NCBI RefSeq assembly: GCF_015209725.1
Contig: NZ_CP063656.1
Location: 1,471,001 to 1,535,000, forward strand
Direction: 5' to 3'
Source: Lysobacter ciconiae
Lineage (GTDB): Bacteria > Pseudomonadota > Gammaproteobacteria > Xanthomonadales > Xanthomonadaceae
Length of the DNA: 64,000 bases
Below, piece by piece: positions 25,418 through 33,766 of this stretch; within the stretch, counting starts at the first letter, position 1, and every line of letters begins with the position of its first letter. The notes beneath the pieces are model-generated. The model was not told the origin of the DNA. It ran no database searches and saw nothing but the letters and a program-made list of their open reading frames with translations. A program made the position numbers and the translations under genes.

Positions 25418-25768
25418 TCAAGCCGCCATGGCGCTGCAGCTTTCCGCGCAACGGCGACAAACTTCGGCGCAACGCGTCATCTCAGGGTCGTTCATGGCGT
25501 CGCATGCATCGGCGCACTGGCGGCAGATCTCCGCACAGGCACCGCAAACCACGTCGTGAGCGCTGGCACCGCGAAGCATCGTGTCGGCACTGGTTGCGCA
25601 GATATCGGCACACGTCGCAAGTAGTGCAATGTGCTCTGGGGCCGCGTGGGCACCTCCTTTGGTCAGGCAATAGTTGATGGTCTCCAGGCAGATCTCATGA
25701 CACTGCGTGCAGATGTCGATGCACTCGTTCATGGCCTGGGACCGGTGTGCTGCGGAATGGTGAGTCAT
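25418..25768 (-). CDS. Four-helix-bundle copper storage protein (Csp-like)
   Basis: A 116-residue Cys-rich protein without a signal peptide. Cys residues recur in helices as CxxxC-type repeats: CIDICTQCHEICLE, CADICATSADTML, VVCGACAEICRQCADACDAM, CAEVCRRCAESC. This is the pattern of Csp/DUF326-type four-helix bundles, which fill with many Cu(I) ions. Absence of a signal suggests a cytosolic store (Csp3-like). The ATG at 25768 follows AGGAG and is preferred over one 48 bases earlier. It is the last gene of the cop transcript. Confidence 0.9.
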   Translation of the reverse strand: MTHHSAAHRSQAMNECIDICTQCHEICLETINYCLTKGGAHAAPEHIALLATCADICATSADTMLRGASAHDVVCGACAEICRQCADACDAMNDPEMTRCAEVCRRCAESCSAMAA

Positions 25769-25837
25769 GTGGTTCTCCTGCTTCCTCGCGGACGAGAATC
25801 GGCGCGCCCGCAACACCGCCCCTGTTGCTGCGACGGA

Positions 25838-26362
25838 TCAGTGCTGTGCGAACGGTGCGGTGGTTCCGTCGTGATGGACCAGTTCGACCGTGTACGGCTG
25901 CTGGCGCCCCTCCGGAACCTCCATGCCGGGAGAACCAAGCGGCATCCCTGGGAGGACCAGGCCGCGTGCGTCCGGCTTTTCTTCGAGGAGACGTTTGATG
26001 TCCGCGGCCGGGACGTGGCCTTCGATGACGTATCCGCCGATCTCGGCCGTGTGGCAGGAGCCCTTTGCATAGGGGGCACCCAGCCGCTCCTTGACCGGCC
26101 CCAGGTCATCCATGTCGTGCACATCCACGGTGAAGCCCGCCTTCTGCACGTGGTCGATCCAGGCACCGCAGCACCCGCAGGTCGGGGTCTTGTGGACGGT
26201 CATGCGTGGCGGGGCTGCTGGAGTCGTGTCGGATGTTCCCGGGGCGACCTGTGCAGTGGGCGCGCTGTTGGATTGCGTGGGTGTAGCGGCCTGGGTGCAG
26301 GCACCCAGGCCGGCGACCGCAAAGGCCACCCACGCCAGTCGAGTAAAACTGTAAGCATTCAT
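25838..26362 (-). CDS. DUF411 metal-binding lipoprotein, copy 2
   Basis: A 174-residue protein with a lipobox-like VAGLGACTQA near residue 20. The DUF411 core shows TPTCGCCGAWIDHV, GSCHTAEIGGYVIEGH and GLVLPGMPLGSPGMEVP, closely matching copy 1 at 22897 in every motif. The ATG at 26362 follows GGAGAAGCCGAA; the long open frame upstream overlaps the NTF2-like gene and is not used. Two divergent copies in one cluster suggest different copper or silver loads or separate regulation. Confidence 0.88.
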   Translation of the reverse strand: MNAYSFTRLAWVAFAVAGLGACTQAATPTQSNSAPTAQVAPGTSDTTPAAPPRMTVHKTPTCGCCGAWIDHVQKAGFTVDVHDMDDLGPVKERLGAPYAKGSCHTAEIGGYVIEGHVPAADIKRLLEEKPDARGLVLPGMPLGSPGMEVPEGRQQPYTVELVHHDGTTAPFAQH

Positions 26363-26376
26363 TTCGGCTTCTCCAC

Positions 26377-26889
26377 TCAGCGCTTGGTCCGCGAGGACCA
26401 GTGGATGTGGACGATCCGCCAGCCGTCCGTGGTCTGCTTCAGCACCATCGTCTCGGTGCTCTGGACGGTCAGTGGCTGGCCGTCCTTCTGGGTGTGCAGC
26501 TCGCTTTCGGTTCCGACCCACGCGAACTCGCCAGCGGCTCGTGCGCGCTGACGGAGTAGCTGGCGATGGGCGCCCTTGAGGAACGCCGCATCGCTGACTG
26601 CGTGGTGCCCCATGTATTCCTCGCGGCTGCGCTCCGCGCCTCCGGATTCCAGGATGAGGACGTCGGGTGCGAGTAGGGCTTCGACCGTGGACAGGTCGCC
26701 GCTGGACAGGGCGGTGTTGAACCGTTCCGCCACGGCGACGGCAGCCTCTGCGGCAGCCGGGACGTCCACGTCCGCGGATGCCGCGGCGGCGGGGTGATGT
26801 TGTGCATGCGTCTGTGTCGCCTGCGCCATTGCGGGCGATACGACGGCCAGCGCAAGGGCGAGGGTGAAGGAAGTTGCTGTTGCGTTCAT
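26377..26889 (-). CDS. NTF2/SnoaL-like periplasmic protein
   Basis: A 170-residue protein with a signal peptide (residues 1-22, ending AMA) and a His-containing linker (THAQHHPAAAA). The rest is a nuclear-transport-factor-2-like fold: AVAERFNTALSSGDLSTVEA, LLAPDVLILESGG, EEYMGHH and a C-terminal WRIVHIHWSSR. Such proteins are frequent passengers in copper-resistance operons; their exact role is unknown. It sits between cytochrome c and DUF411 genes with short gaps, consistent with one transcript. Confidence 0.8.
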   Translation of the reverse strand: MNATATSFTLALALAVVSPAMAQATQTHAQHHPAAAASADVDVPAAAEAAVAVAERFNTALSSGDLSTVEALLAPDVLILESGGAERSREEYMGHHAVSDAAFLKGAHRQLLRQRARAAGEFAWVGTESELHTQKDGQPLTVQSTETMVLKQTTDGWRIVHIHWSSRTKR

Positions 26890-26907
26890 CGCGTGTACTC
26901 CGGGAAA

Positions 26908-27654
26908 TCAATGGGTGCGCGTATGGCCGTCACCGGCTTCGGGCGTGTCTGGTGCAGGGTTCGACTCCACCATCCCGACTTCTGCGTCGCCGGGTATGGA
27001 GCCGTGGTGATCGTCGTCCACGCCGGGCGGGGGTGTGTGCGGCATGGCGTTGTTGGCCGGTTCGGACGGGGCAGGGTGATCCTCGGCCGCCGCGTCGACA
27101 TGGCCGTCGCCTTGTGTCTCGCCGCCGCCATGCGCATGGCCCTGGCTGCTGTCGACCAGTTCCTTGTACGCAGCTGCGTCGAGCGTGGGCAGCAACTGAA
27201 GGAACGCGGCCATGTTCCAGATGTACTCGTCGTCCATGTTCTTGCCCCAAGCCGGCATGCCGCTGGCCTTGATCCCGTGCTTGATCACCCAGAACGCTTT
27301 GGCTGCATCGACCTCGTACTTGCTGAGGTCGGGCGGGGCGGGATTCAGGCCTTGGCTCATCTCGGTTTCGGCCATCGACGGAGCCAGGTGGCAGCCTGCG
27401 CACATCGCCGCATAATTGCCCGCGCCCTGCACGATCCGCGCCGGTTCGTCCAGGCCTGAAGGCACCTCCACCCTCCCCGCACGGGTCAGAATGGAGCGCT
27501 CGCGTGCGGTTTCGAGCAGGAAATGCACGGGTCTGGTGTGCATGTCATCCGCGGCCACGTTGTACACGCCCCCCCAGACGAAGCCCACCGCGCCCACCGC
27601 GACGATCAGGGGAACCGCGATCAGCCAAACACGCTGACGTGTTTTCGATTGCAT
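26908..27654 (-). CDS. c-type cytochrome with His/Asp-rich tail
   Basis: A 248-residue protein with an N-terminal membrane anchor/signal (residues 10-30) and one haem-attachment motif CAGCH. The distal Met is likely in GMPAWGKNMDDEYIW. After the haem domain, about 85 residues are rich in His, Asp and Gly (GHAHGGGE, VDDDHHG, GDGHTRTH), which suggests a metal-binding extension. The ATG follows GGGAGAACGCAC. It is placed between copB and the NTF2 gene, so it could accept electrons from, or donate to, the CopA oxidase system; this is inference. Confidence 0.85.
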   Translation of the reverse strand: MQSKTRQRVWLIAVPLIVAVGAVGFVWGGVYNVAADDMHTRPVHFLLETARERSILTRAGRVEVPSGLDEPARIVQGAGNYAAMCAGCHLAPSMAETEMSQGLNPAPPDLSKYEVDAAKAFWVIKHGIKASGMPAWGKNMDDEYIWNMAAFLQLLPTLDAAAYKELVDSSQGHAHGGGETQGDGHVDAAAEDHPAPSEPANNAMPHTPPPGVDDDHHGSIPGDAEVGMVESNPAPDTPEAGDGHTRTH

Positions 27655-27667
27655 GTGCGTTCTCCCG

Positions 27668-28801
27668 TCAGAACCAGATTCGAACGCCGGCCACGATCCG
27701 GGTGTCGTCGATGTCCCCGGACTGCGCGCGACGGAGGTCCGCCGTTCCGCCGTAGGCGCGCTCCCAGACCACGCCGATATAGGGAGCGAACTGCCGATGG
27801 AACTCGTAGCGCAGCCGGAAACCGGCTTCGATCTTGCTCAGTCCGCTGCCGATTCCAACCGCCGGATCGTCCTTGCTCCAGGCCTCGCCCTCGACCAGCC
27901 ACTGGCCGATCAGCCGGTTGGTGAATAGCATTTCGTATTCGGCTTCCGCCCCAAGCCCGACCTGGCCGGACTCGCCGAGGTAGGCGGTCGCTTCGACTTC
28001 AAACTTGTACGGGGCAAGACCGATGACGCCGAGCGCGGCATAAGTGCGCGACGGGCCGCCGCCAAAGCCGAAGTCATGGCGGACACCGGCGACTGCATCC
28101 CACCATCGGGCGATGGCCCGGCCGTACAGGACTTCCACATCCGCCGACTCGGTGGATCCGCCCGCACGCTCGCCCTCGCTGCGGAGCCAGAGCCGGTTCA
28201 AGTCGGAGCCGACCCAGCCCTTCGCTTCCCAGGCCATGCCGGTGCCGTCCTCATCCGCGTTCCACGCCTCAAGCCGGTCAAGCGACCAGTAGGAGTTGAT
28301 CGATTCGCCGTGCAGCACGTGCGCGTCGAGGTCCTGGAACGCCGCGGCCCGATCGGCCGGGGTGATGGCAGGAATGGGCTCGTGCGGCTCCGCCGTCGCC
28401 GGGAGGTCCTGGCTGGCACCAGGCTGATGGCCCATGGACGTGTGGTCCATGGCGGAGGGATCCATGCCCGAGTGATCCATCGTGGAGTGGTCCATCGTGG
28501 AATGCTCGCCATCGGCGGCGTCCGCAGCCCCGTGTTTCATGGTGCCGTGGTCCATGTTTCCGTGGTCCATGGCCCCGTGATCATCGGAACTCGTGTCTGT
28601 CGGAGTCGGCTGGTGGCCGGCGTGTGGGTCAACAGGCTTGGGTGACGATGGTGTCGCAGCTGGAGCCGGCTTCGCTTCCGGATGGTGCGAGGCGTGATCC
28701 GTCTCCTGGCCCCACGCCGGCGCGAGCCCAGCGGTAAGAGACAGTGCGGTGACCAGGCCGATGGCCAGGGGGTGACGACTGGAAAGGATCATGGCGTTCA
28801 T
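27668..28801 (-). CDS. copB: Outer-membrane copper resistance protein CopB
   Basis: A 377-residue protein. A signal peptide (to about residue 30) is followed by a Met/His-rich region with repeated DHGxMDH-type units (MDHGNMDHGTMKHG; MDHSTMDHSGMDPSAMDH), then a CopB beta-barrel domain ending in the typical aromatic C-terminus (RIVAGVRIWF). The Met/His units bind copper in the family. The start at 28801 overlaps the copA stop by 4 bases. It follows copA and precedes the cytochrome gene. Confidence 0.93.
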   Translation of the reverse strand: MNAMILSSRHPLAIGLVTALSLTAGLAPAWGQETDHASHHPEAKPAPAATPSSPKPVDPHAGHQPTPTDTSSDDHGAMDHGNMDHGTMKHGAADAADGEHSTMDHSTMDHSGMDPSAMDHTSMGHQPGASQDLPATAEPHEPIPAITPADRAAAFQDLDAHVLHGESINSYWSLDRLEAWNADEDGTGMAWEAKGWVGSDLNRLWLRSEGERAGGSTESADVEVLYGRAIARWWDAVAGVRHDFGFGGGPSRTYAALGVIGLAPYKFEVEATAYLGESGQVGLGAEAEYEMLFTNRLIGQWLVEGEAWSKDDPAVGIGSGLSKIEAGFRLRYEFHRQFAPYIGVVWERAYGGTADLRRAQSGDIDDTRIVAGVRIWF

Positions 28802-30648
28802 TCCTCCACCCGCACTTCGCGGAACATGCCGGCTTCCATGTGGTAGAGCAGGTGGCAGTGGTAGGCCCAGCGGCCGAGCGCATCGGCGCGCACCCGGTAG
28901 CTGCGCCTGGTGCCCGGCGGCATGTCGATGGTGTGCTTGCGCACCATGAAGTTGCCGGACTCGTCTTCGAGATCGCTCCACATGCCGTGGAGGTGGATGG
29001 GGTGCGACATCATCGTGTCGTTGACCAGCACGATCCGCAGGCGCTCGCCGTAGTTCAGGCGCAGCGGTTCTGCATCAGCAAACTTCACTCCGTCAAACGA
29101 CCACGCGAAGCGCTCCATATGGCCGGTCAGGTGCAACTCGACCGTGCGCCCGGGCTCGCGCCCGTCCGGGTCGCGGAACGTGCTGCGCAGGTCGGCGTAG
29201 GTCAGCACTCGGCGGCCGTTGTCACGCAGGCCGATGCCCGGATCATCCAGTTTGGGCGCCGGCGCCATCGTCTGCATGTCGACGAGCGGGTTGCCGGTTT
29301 CACTGGCAGGGTGTTCCTGCATCCCGCCGGCGCCGTGATCCATGCCGGCCATGCTCCCGCCGGCTGTCGCGCCTCCGGCCATCGACGACATGTCGTGACC
29401 GCTGTGGTCCATTCCGGCCATGGCCCCGCCGGCCATCGCACCCCCGGACATCGACGACATGTCGTGACCGCCGCCGCCCATTCCGCCGTGGCCCATGTCG
29501 TCCATGGTGAGGAGCGGCTTGGGATCGACGTTGGGCACCGGCGCCCGTAAGCCTTCTCTGACGGCGAGCGTGCCGCTGATGTAGCCGGTGCGGCCGGTGT
29601 CCTGCGCGAAAATGGTGAACGCATCCTGCCCGGTGGGTTCGACGATGACGTCGAACGTCTCGGCGGTGGCGATGCGGAACTCGTCGACCGTGACCGGATG
29701 CACGTACTGGCCATCGGCTGCGACCACGGTCATCTTCAGGCCCGGAATGCGCACGTCGAAGTACGTCATCGCGGACCCGTTGATGAAGCGGAGGCGGACC
29801 TTCTCGCCCGACCGGAACAGCCCGGTCCAGTTGCCCAGCGAGGTCGTGCCGTTCATGAGGAAGGTATAGGTGTTGCCGTTGACGTCCGACAGGTCGGTCG
29901 GCGTCATCCGCATCTGGCCCCACATCTTGCGGTCTTCGACCGTGGCGGCCAGGCCGTGCTGCTTCACGTCGTCGACGAAGTCGCCAACCGTCTGCTTGGA
30001 GAAGTTGTCGAAATCCGACCGCTTCTTGAGCCGGGCAAACAGGCGCTTCGGATCGAGGTCGGTCCAGTCGCTGAGCATGACCACGTAATCGCGGTCATAG
30101 GCGAAGGGCTCGGGCTCCAGCGGCTCGATCACCAGCGGCCCGTAGAGACCGGCCTGCTCCTGGAAGCCGGAATGGCTGTGGTACCAGTAGGTGCCGCCCT
30201 GCACGACGTTGAAGCGGTACTGGTAGGTCTCGCCGCGGTTGATGCCGTTGAAGCTCAGCCCGGGCACCCCGTCCATGTCGGCCGGCAGCAGGATGCCGTG
30301 CCAGTGGATCGACGCCTGGTCGCCATGGATCGAGCCGGGGGGCAGGGCATTGCGGACCCGCAGGTTGACCGTGGTGCCCTCGCGCCAGCGCAGTAGGGGC
30401 GCCGGGATCGATCCGTTGACTGTGATCGCAGGGCGCGTGGCACCGGTGAAGTTCATCGGCGTCTCGCCGATGGTCAGGTCGAAGTCGGTGCCGCTCAGGG
30501 TCTGCAACGGCTGGGCAGCGCCGCTGGCGGCCAGCGCCGGCAAGCGCCAAAGCCCCATGCCGGCAGCGAGGCCGCCGACGGCCAGGCCGGTGACAAAACG
30601 ACGTCGAGAGGGTGCCGCCGGGGGGAGGCCGGAAGAATCGGTGGACAT
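28798..30648 (-). CDS. copA: Copper resistance multicopper oxidase CopA (Tat-exported)
   Basis: A 616-residue periplasmic oxidase. Twin-arginine signal SRRRFVTGLAVGGLAAGM is at residues 14-31. Copper ligands are visible: HWHG, WYHSHSG, HPIHLHGMW and YHCHLLYHMEAGM (type 1/2/3 sites). Between about residues 390 and 450 is a Met/His-rich insert with two near-identical 23-residue units beginning HDMSSM (69-bp DNA offset, 29381 and 29450). It likely oxidises Cu(I) and sequesters copper. The ATG follows GGAGTGTTTCC. The copL gene and a hairpin lie upstream. Confidence 0.95.
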   Translation of the reverse strand: MSTDSSGLPPAAPSRRRFVTGLAVGGLAAGMGLWRLPALAASGAAQPLQTLSGTDFDLTIGETPMNFTGATRPAITVNGSIPAPLLRWREGTTVNLRVRNALPPGSIHGDQASIHWHGILLPADMDGVPGLSFNGINRGETYQYRFNVVQGGTYWYHSHSGFQEQAGLYGPLVIEPLEPEPFAYDRDYVVMLSDWTDLDPKRLFARLKKRSDFDNFSKQTVGDFVDDVKQHGLAATVEDRKMWGQMRMTPTDLSDVNGNTYTFLMNGTTSLGNWTGLFRSGEKVRLRFINGSAMTYFDVRIPGLKMTVVAADGQYVHPVTVDEFRIATAETFDVIVEPTGQDAFTIFAQDTGRTGYISGTLAVREGLRAPVPNVDPKPLLTMDDMGHGGMGGGGHDMSSMSGGAMAGGAMAGMDHSGHDMSSMAGGATAGGSMAGMDHGAGGMQEHPASETGNPLVDMQTMAPAPKLDDPGIGLRDNGRRVLTYADLRSTFRDPDGREPGRTVELHLTGHMERFAWSFDGVKFADAEPLRLNYGERLRIVLVNDTMMSHPIHLHGMWSDLEDESGNFMVRKHTIDMPPGTRRSYRVRADALGRWAYHCHLLYHMEAGMFREVRVEE

Positions 30649-30757
30649 GGAAACACTCCGTGAATTCGGAAAAGTCGGGACTCCACCCAGAGGGCGGAAC
30701 CTTTCGCCTTCTGCTGCCTCCGCGCCGGTGGTGGCGCGTTGTCAGGCAGGCAAAAGC

Positions 30758-30778
30758 GGACGCCGGATAACGGCGTCC
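30758..30778 (-). terminator. Intrinsic-terminator-like hairpin between copL and copA
   Basis: On the minus strand GGACGCC, a 7-base loop and GGCGTCC are followed at once by GCTTTTG. It starts 5 bases after the copL stop and 110 bases before copA. The position suits a partial terminator or attenuator that sets the copL to copA ratio. The T-run is only four bases. Confidence 0.6.
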
Positions 30779-30782
30779 CGAC

Positions 30783-31187
30783 TCAACCGATCGGAGGTCG
30801 GTACCGGTTGTGAAGCGCGGGGGCCGGATGGTCGGCCAAGGCCGGACGCACGGCCAAGATCTGCGGAGCGATGCGCCACCCCTGGGCCGGTGCCGTAAAC
30901 GTCGCCAGCAGCCCTGCCGGGCAGGCGACATCGCATGCCGCGCCTGTGCAGCAATCCGCAGCGGCGGAATGGTCGCCAGACAACGGCGCTTGGGCCGCGG
31001 AAGCTGCCGACGTCGAATGCTCCATGCAGGTCGCACCGTCGGTTGGATCGGACGGTAAATCCGGTGTCAAACCGGCCATGGCGGCATGCTGCACATGCAT
31101 CTGCGTGGCCGCCACCGCGAGTCCCGATCCATTGAGGATCAGGGCGATGCAGAGCAGGACACGCAGTAGCAGGTGCTGGGGCGACAT
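30783..31187 (-). CDS. copL: CopL-like secreted metal-binding regulatory protein
   Basis: A 134-residue protein with a signal peptide (residues 8-27, LLCIALILNGSGLAVAA) and Cys/His ligands: MHVQHAAMAG, CMEHSTS and CCTGAACDVACP. It ends RYRPPIG, a C-terminus almost shared with the protein at 36346 (FRPPIG). In Xanthomonas, copL precedes copAB and is needed for copper-induced expression of that operon; the position and features here match. The start has no strong ribosome site. Confidence 0.82.
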   Translation of the reverse strand: MSPQHLLLRVLLCIALILNGSGLAVAATQMHVQHAAMAGLTPDLPSDPTDGATCMEHSTSAASAAQAPLSGDHSAAADCCTGAACDVACPAGLLATFTAPAQGWRIAPQILAVRPALADHPAPALHNRYRPPIG

Positions 31188-31301
31188 GTCGGTTACTTTA
31201 ACCAGAACACGCCGACGTTGTCAGATATTCCATGAACCGCCGTTCGACTGCGGCCCGGGAGTGCCGCGGAATACTCAGCGAAGCCGCCGGTGAATGGGTG
31301 T

Positions 31302-32210
31302 TCACTGCACCAAGCCGTGTATCAGGCGGGCTGCGACCCGGGCCGTGGCATTGTCCCGATCCAGTGGCGGGCACAGTTCCGCGATATCGCAGATCTTCAC
31401 GCGGCCCGTGCCCAGCGTGGCGGCGATGAACGGCTCCAGCACCTCCATGGCCACGCCCCGGGGATTGGCAGCGCTGACGCCCGGTGCCACCGCATGGGGA
31501 AGGACATCCAGGCAGATGGTCAGGTAGATCGAGTCGGCTGGTTGCAGCCACTGCAGGAGCCGTTCGACCTGCGCGTCTGAGTTTGCCAACGTCATGTCCT
31601 GATCCATCAGGAACCGCGTGCCGGTCTCGCGCGTGGTGTGGAACAGGCGGCGCGTGTTGGACGCGTTGCTGACCCCGAGGCAGACGTAGTCCAGCGCGAT
31701 GCCATGCTTTTCGGCGTGCTGGATGGCCTGATGGAACGGGGTTCCGGAGGTGGCGACCGGGCTGTCGCGCAGGTCGAAGTGCGCATCCAGGTTGACGATG
31801 GCGATGCGTCCGGCATCGCGGCTGTTTGCCAGTCCCAGATAACTGGCAAACGCGATTTCATGCCCGCCACCCATGCCGACCGGGAAGTGGCCATCCGCGA
31901 GCAGCTCCGTCATGCGGTCGGCGTAGCGCTGTTGCGCACTTTCGAGGTCGCCGTCGGTGCAGGCGATGTCGCCAGCGTCATACAACGGGCGCGAGTGGGC
32001 GACCGGCAGATTGGCCAGTGCCTGTCGCAGCGCCGTCGGGCCTTGTGCCGCGCCGGTCCGACCCTGGTTACGGCGCACGCCTTCATCGCTGGCAAATCCC
32101 AGCAGAGCGATGCCCGGCTCGGCGTGGCGCTCCACGGGGCGCACGACCTGATGCCAGCGGAAGGTTTCCGGGTCCGCTTCGTCATCGATTCGACCGTGCC
32201 AGTTTTTCAT
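31302..32210 (-). CDS. hutG: Formimidoylglutamase (HutG)
   Basis: A 302-residue enzyme of the arginase/ureohydrolase family that hydrolyses N-formimino-glutamate to glutamate and formamide, the last step of this histidine pathway branch. Metal ligands are in GMGGGHEIAF, NLDAHFDLR and the third motif ICLDVLPHAVAPGVS; here the usual SxDxDxxDP is LDVLPHAV, so one ligand position looks altered. It starts 4 bases after the hutH stop. It is the last gene of the hut unit. Confidence 0.85.
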   Translation of the reverse strand: MKNWHGRIDDEADPETFRWHQVVRPVERHAEPGIALLGFASDEGVRRNQGRTGAAQGPTALRQALANLPVAHSRPLYDAGDIACTDGDLESAQQRYADRMTELLADGHFPVGMGGGHEIAFASYLGLANSRDAGRIAIVNLDAHFDLRDSPVATSGTPFHQAIQHAEKHGIALDYVCLGVSNASNTRRLFHTTRETGTRFLMDQDMTLANSDAQVERLLQWLQPADSIYLTICLDVLPHAVAPGVSAANPRGVAMEVLEPFIAATLGTGRVKICDIAELCPPLDRDNATARVAARLIHGLVQ

Positions 32211-32214
32211 CGGC

Positions 32215-33759
32215 TCATAAGTCCTTCAGTCGGTCTTTCTGGTCCGGAAATTCCGTGCGCACCAACTCGGCGAGCCGGCCGCTGGCAATCAGGGTATCGG
32301 CCGCTGCAATTTCGGGAGCGAAGTAGCGGTCCTCGTCATACCGGGGGACGACGGATCGCACCAGGTCGAAGGCCTGTTCGAGACGGGCGGAGGAGCGCAG
32401 CGGACGCAGGAAGTCGATGCCCTGGCAGGCCGCCAGCAGTTCGATGGCGACGATGCGTCGCACGTTGATCGCCACATCGCCTGCCTTGCGAGCTGCGAAC
32501 GTGGCCATGCTGACGTGATCTTCCTGATTAGCCGATGTCGGCATCGAATCGATGCTGGCCGGATGCGCCAGGGTCTTGTTCTCGCTGGCCAGTGCTGCCG
32601 CCGTCACGTGGGCAATCATGAAACCGGAGTTGATGCCCGGGTTTGCGACCAGGAATGCCGGCAAGCCCGACAGGTGGGCATCAACGAGCAGCGCGATGCG
32701 GCGCTCGGAGAGCGCGCCGATCTCCGAGGTCGCGATGGCGATCTGGTCGGCCGCGAAAGCGACCGGCTCGGCGTGGAAATTTCCGCCGGACAGGACTTCG
32801 CCGGTGTCGGGAAATAGCAGCGGGTTGTCGGAAACCGCATTGGCCTCGATCCACAGGGTGTTGGCCGATTGCCCCAGCAGGTCCCAGCACGCGCCCATCA
32901 CCTGCGGCTGGCAGCGCAGGCTGTATGGATCCTGCACGCGTGGATCCCCGGTCCGGTGGGACTCACGGATGGCGCTGCCGTCGAGCAGGTCGCGGTACAG
33001 GCGGGCGACGTGGATCTGGCCGCGCTGTCCGCGCAACGCGTGGATGCGCGCATCGAAGGGCGTGTCCGAGCCGCGGGCGGCATCGACCGTCAAGGCGCCG
33101 GCCAGTACCGCGGCGGCGAATGCCTGCTCGGCCCGGAACAGGGCGACCAAGGCGATGGCGGTGGACACCTGGGTGCCGTTGAGCAGCGCCAGGCCTTCTT
33201 TGGCGCCCAGCTGGATCGGCGTCAGGCCGGCACGACGCAAGCCTTCATCGGCGGGCAGGACTTCGCCGTCGATGCGGACCGATCCCTCGCCCATCAGGGC
33301 CAGGGTCAGGTGCGCCAGCGGGGCCAGATCGCCGGACGCGCCGACCGAACCCTGGGCCGGAATGCAGGGCCAGACCTGCGCGTTGTACAGCCCGACCATG
33401 CTTTCCAGCAGTTCCCAGCGCACGCCGGAATGCCCGCGCGCCAGCGAGGCGATTTTCAGCGCGAGGATCAAGCGGACGGTGTCATCGTCCAGCAAGGACC
33501 CCACGCCGACGGCATGGGAGCGTACGAGGTTGGTCTGGAGCTGTTCCAACTGGTCGGAGGGAATGTGGATACTGGCAAGCAGGCCAAATCCGGTATTGAT
33601 CCCATAGGCCGGAGCGCCGGCGGCGACGATGGCCGCGACCGTGCAGGCCGCCTCGTCGACCCGGGTCTTTGCCGTGGGCGGCAGGGAAACCGGATCGAAC
33701 TGCCTGGCAATGGAGCGCAACTGGGACAGCGGAATCTGTCCGGGGGTCAGCATGGGCAT
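32215..33759 (-). CDS. hutH: Histidine ammonia-lyase
   Basis: A 514-residue cytosolic enzyme that deaminates histidine to urocanate. The Ala-Ser-Gly triad forming the MIO prosthetic group is visible in GSVGASGDLAPLAHLTLAL. Other family segments are YGINTGFGLLAS, NGTQVSTAIAL, QDPYSLRCQPQVMG, SGGNFHAEP and PTSANQEDHVSM. I chose the ATG at 33759 because it follows the hutU stop (33767-33769); another ATG lies two codons later. It sits between hutU and hutG. Confidence 0.95.
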   Translation of the reverse strand: MPMLTPGQIPLSQLRSIARQFDPVSLPPTAKTRVDEAACTVAAIVAAGAPAYGINTGFGLLASIHIPSDQLEQLQTNLVRSHAVGVGSLLDDDTVRLILALKIASLARGHSGVRWELLESMVGLYNAQVWPCIPAQGSVGASGDLAPLAHLTLALMGEGSVRIDGEVLPADEGLRRAGLTPIQLGAKEGLALLNGTQVSTAIALVALFRAEQAFAAAVLAGALTVDAARGSDTPFDARIHALRGQRGQIHVARLYRDLLDGSAIRESHRTGDPRVQDPYSLRCQPQVMGACWDLLGQSANTLWIEANAVSDNPLLFPDTGEVLSGGNFHAEPVAFAADQIAIATSEIGALSERRIALLVDAHLSGLPAFLVANPGINSGFMIAHVTAAALASENKTLAHPASIDSMPTSANQEDHVSMATFAARKAGDVAINVRRIVAIELLAACQGIDFLRPLRSSARLEQAFDLVRSVVPRYDEDRYFAPEIAAADTLIASGRLAELVRTEFPDQKDRLKDL

Positions 33760-33766
33760 GGGCTGG

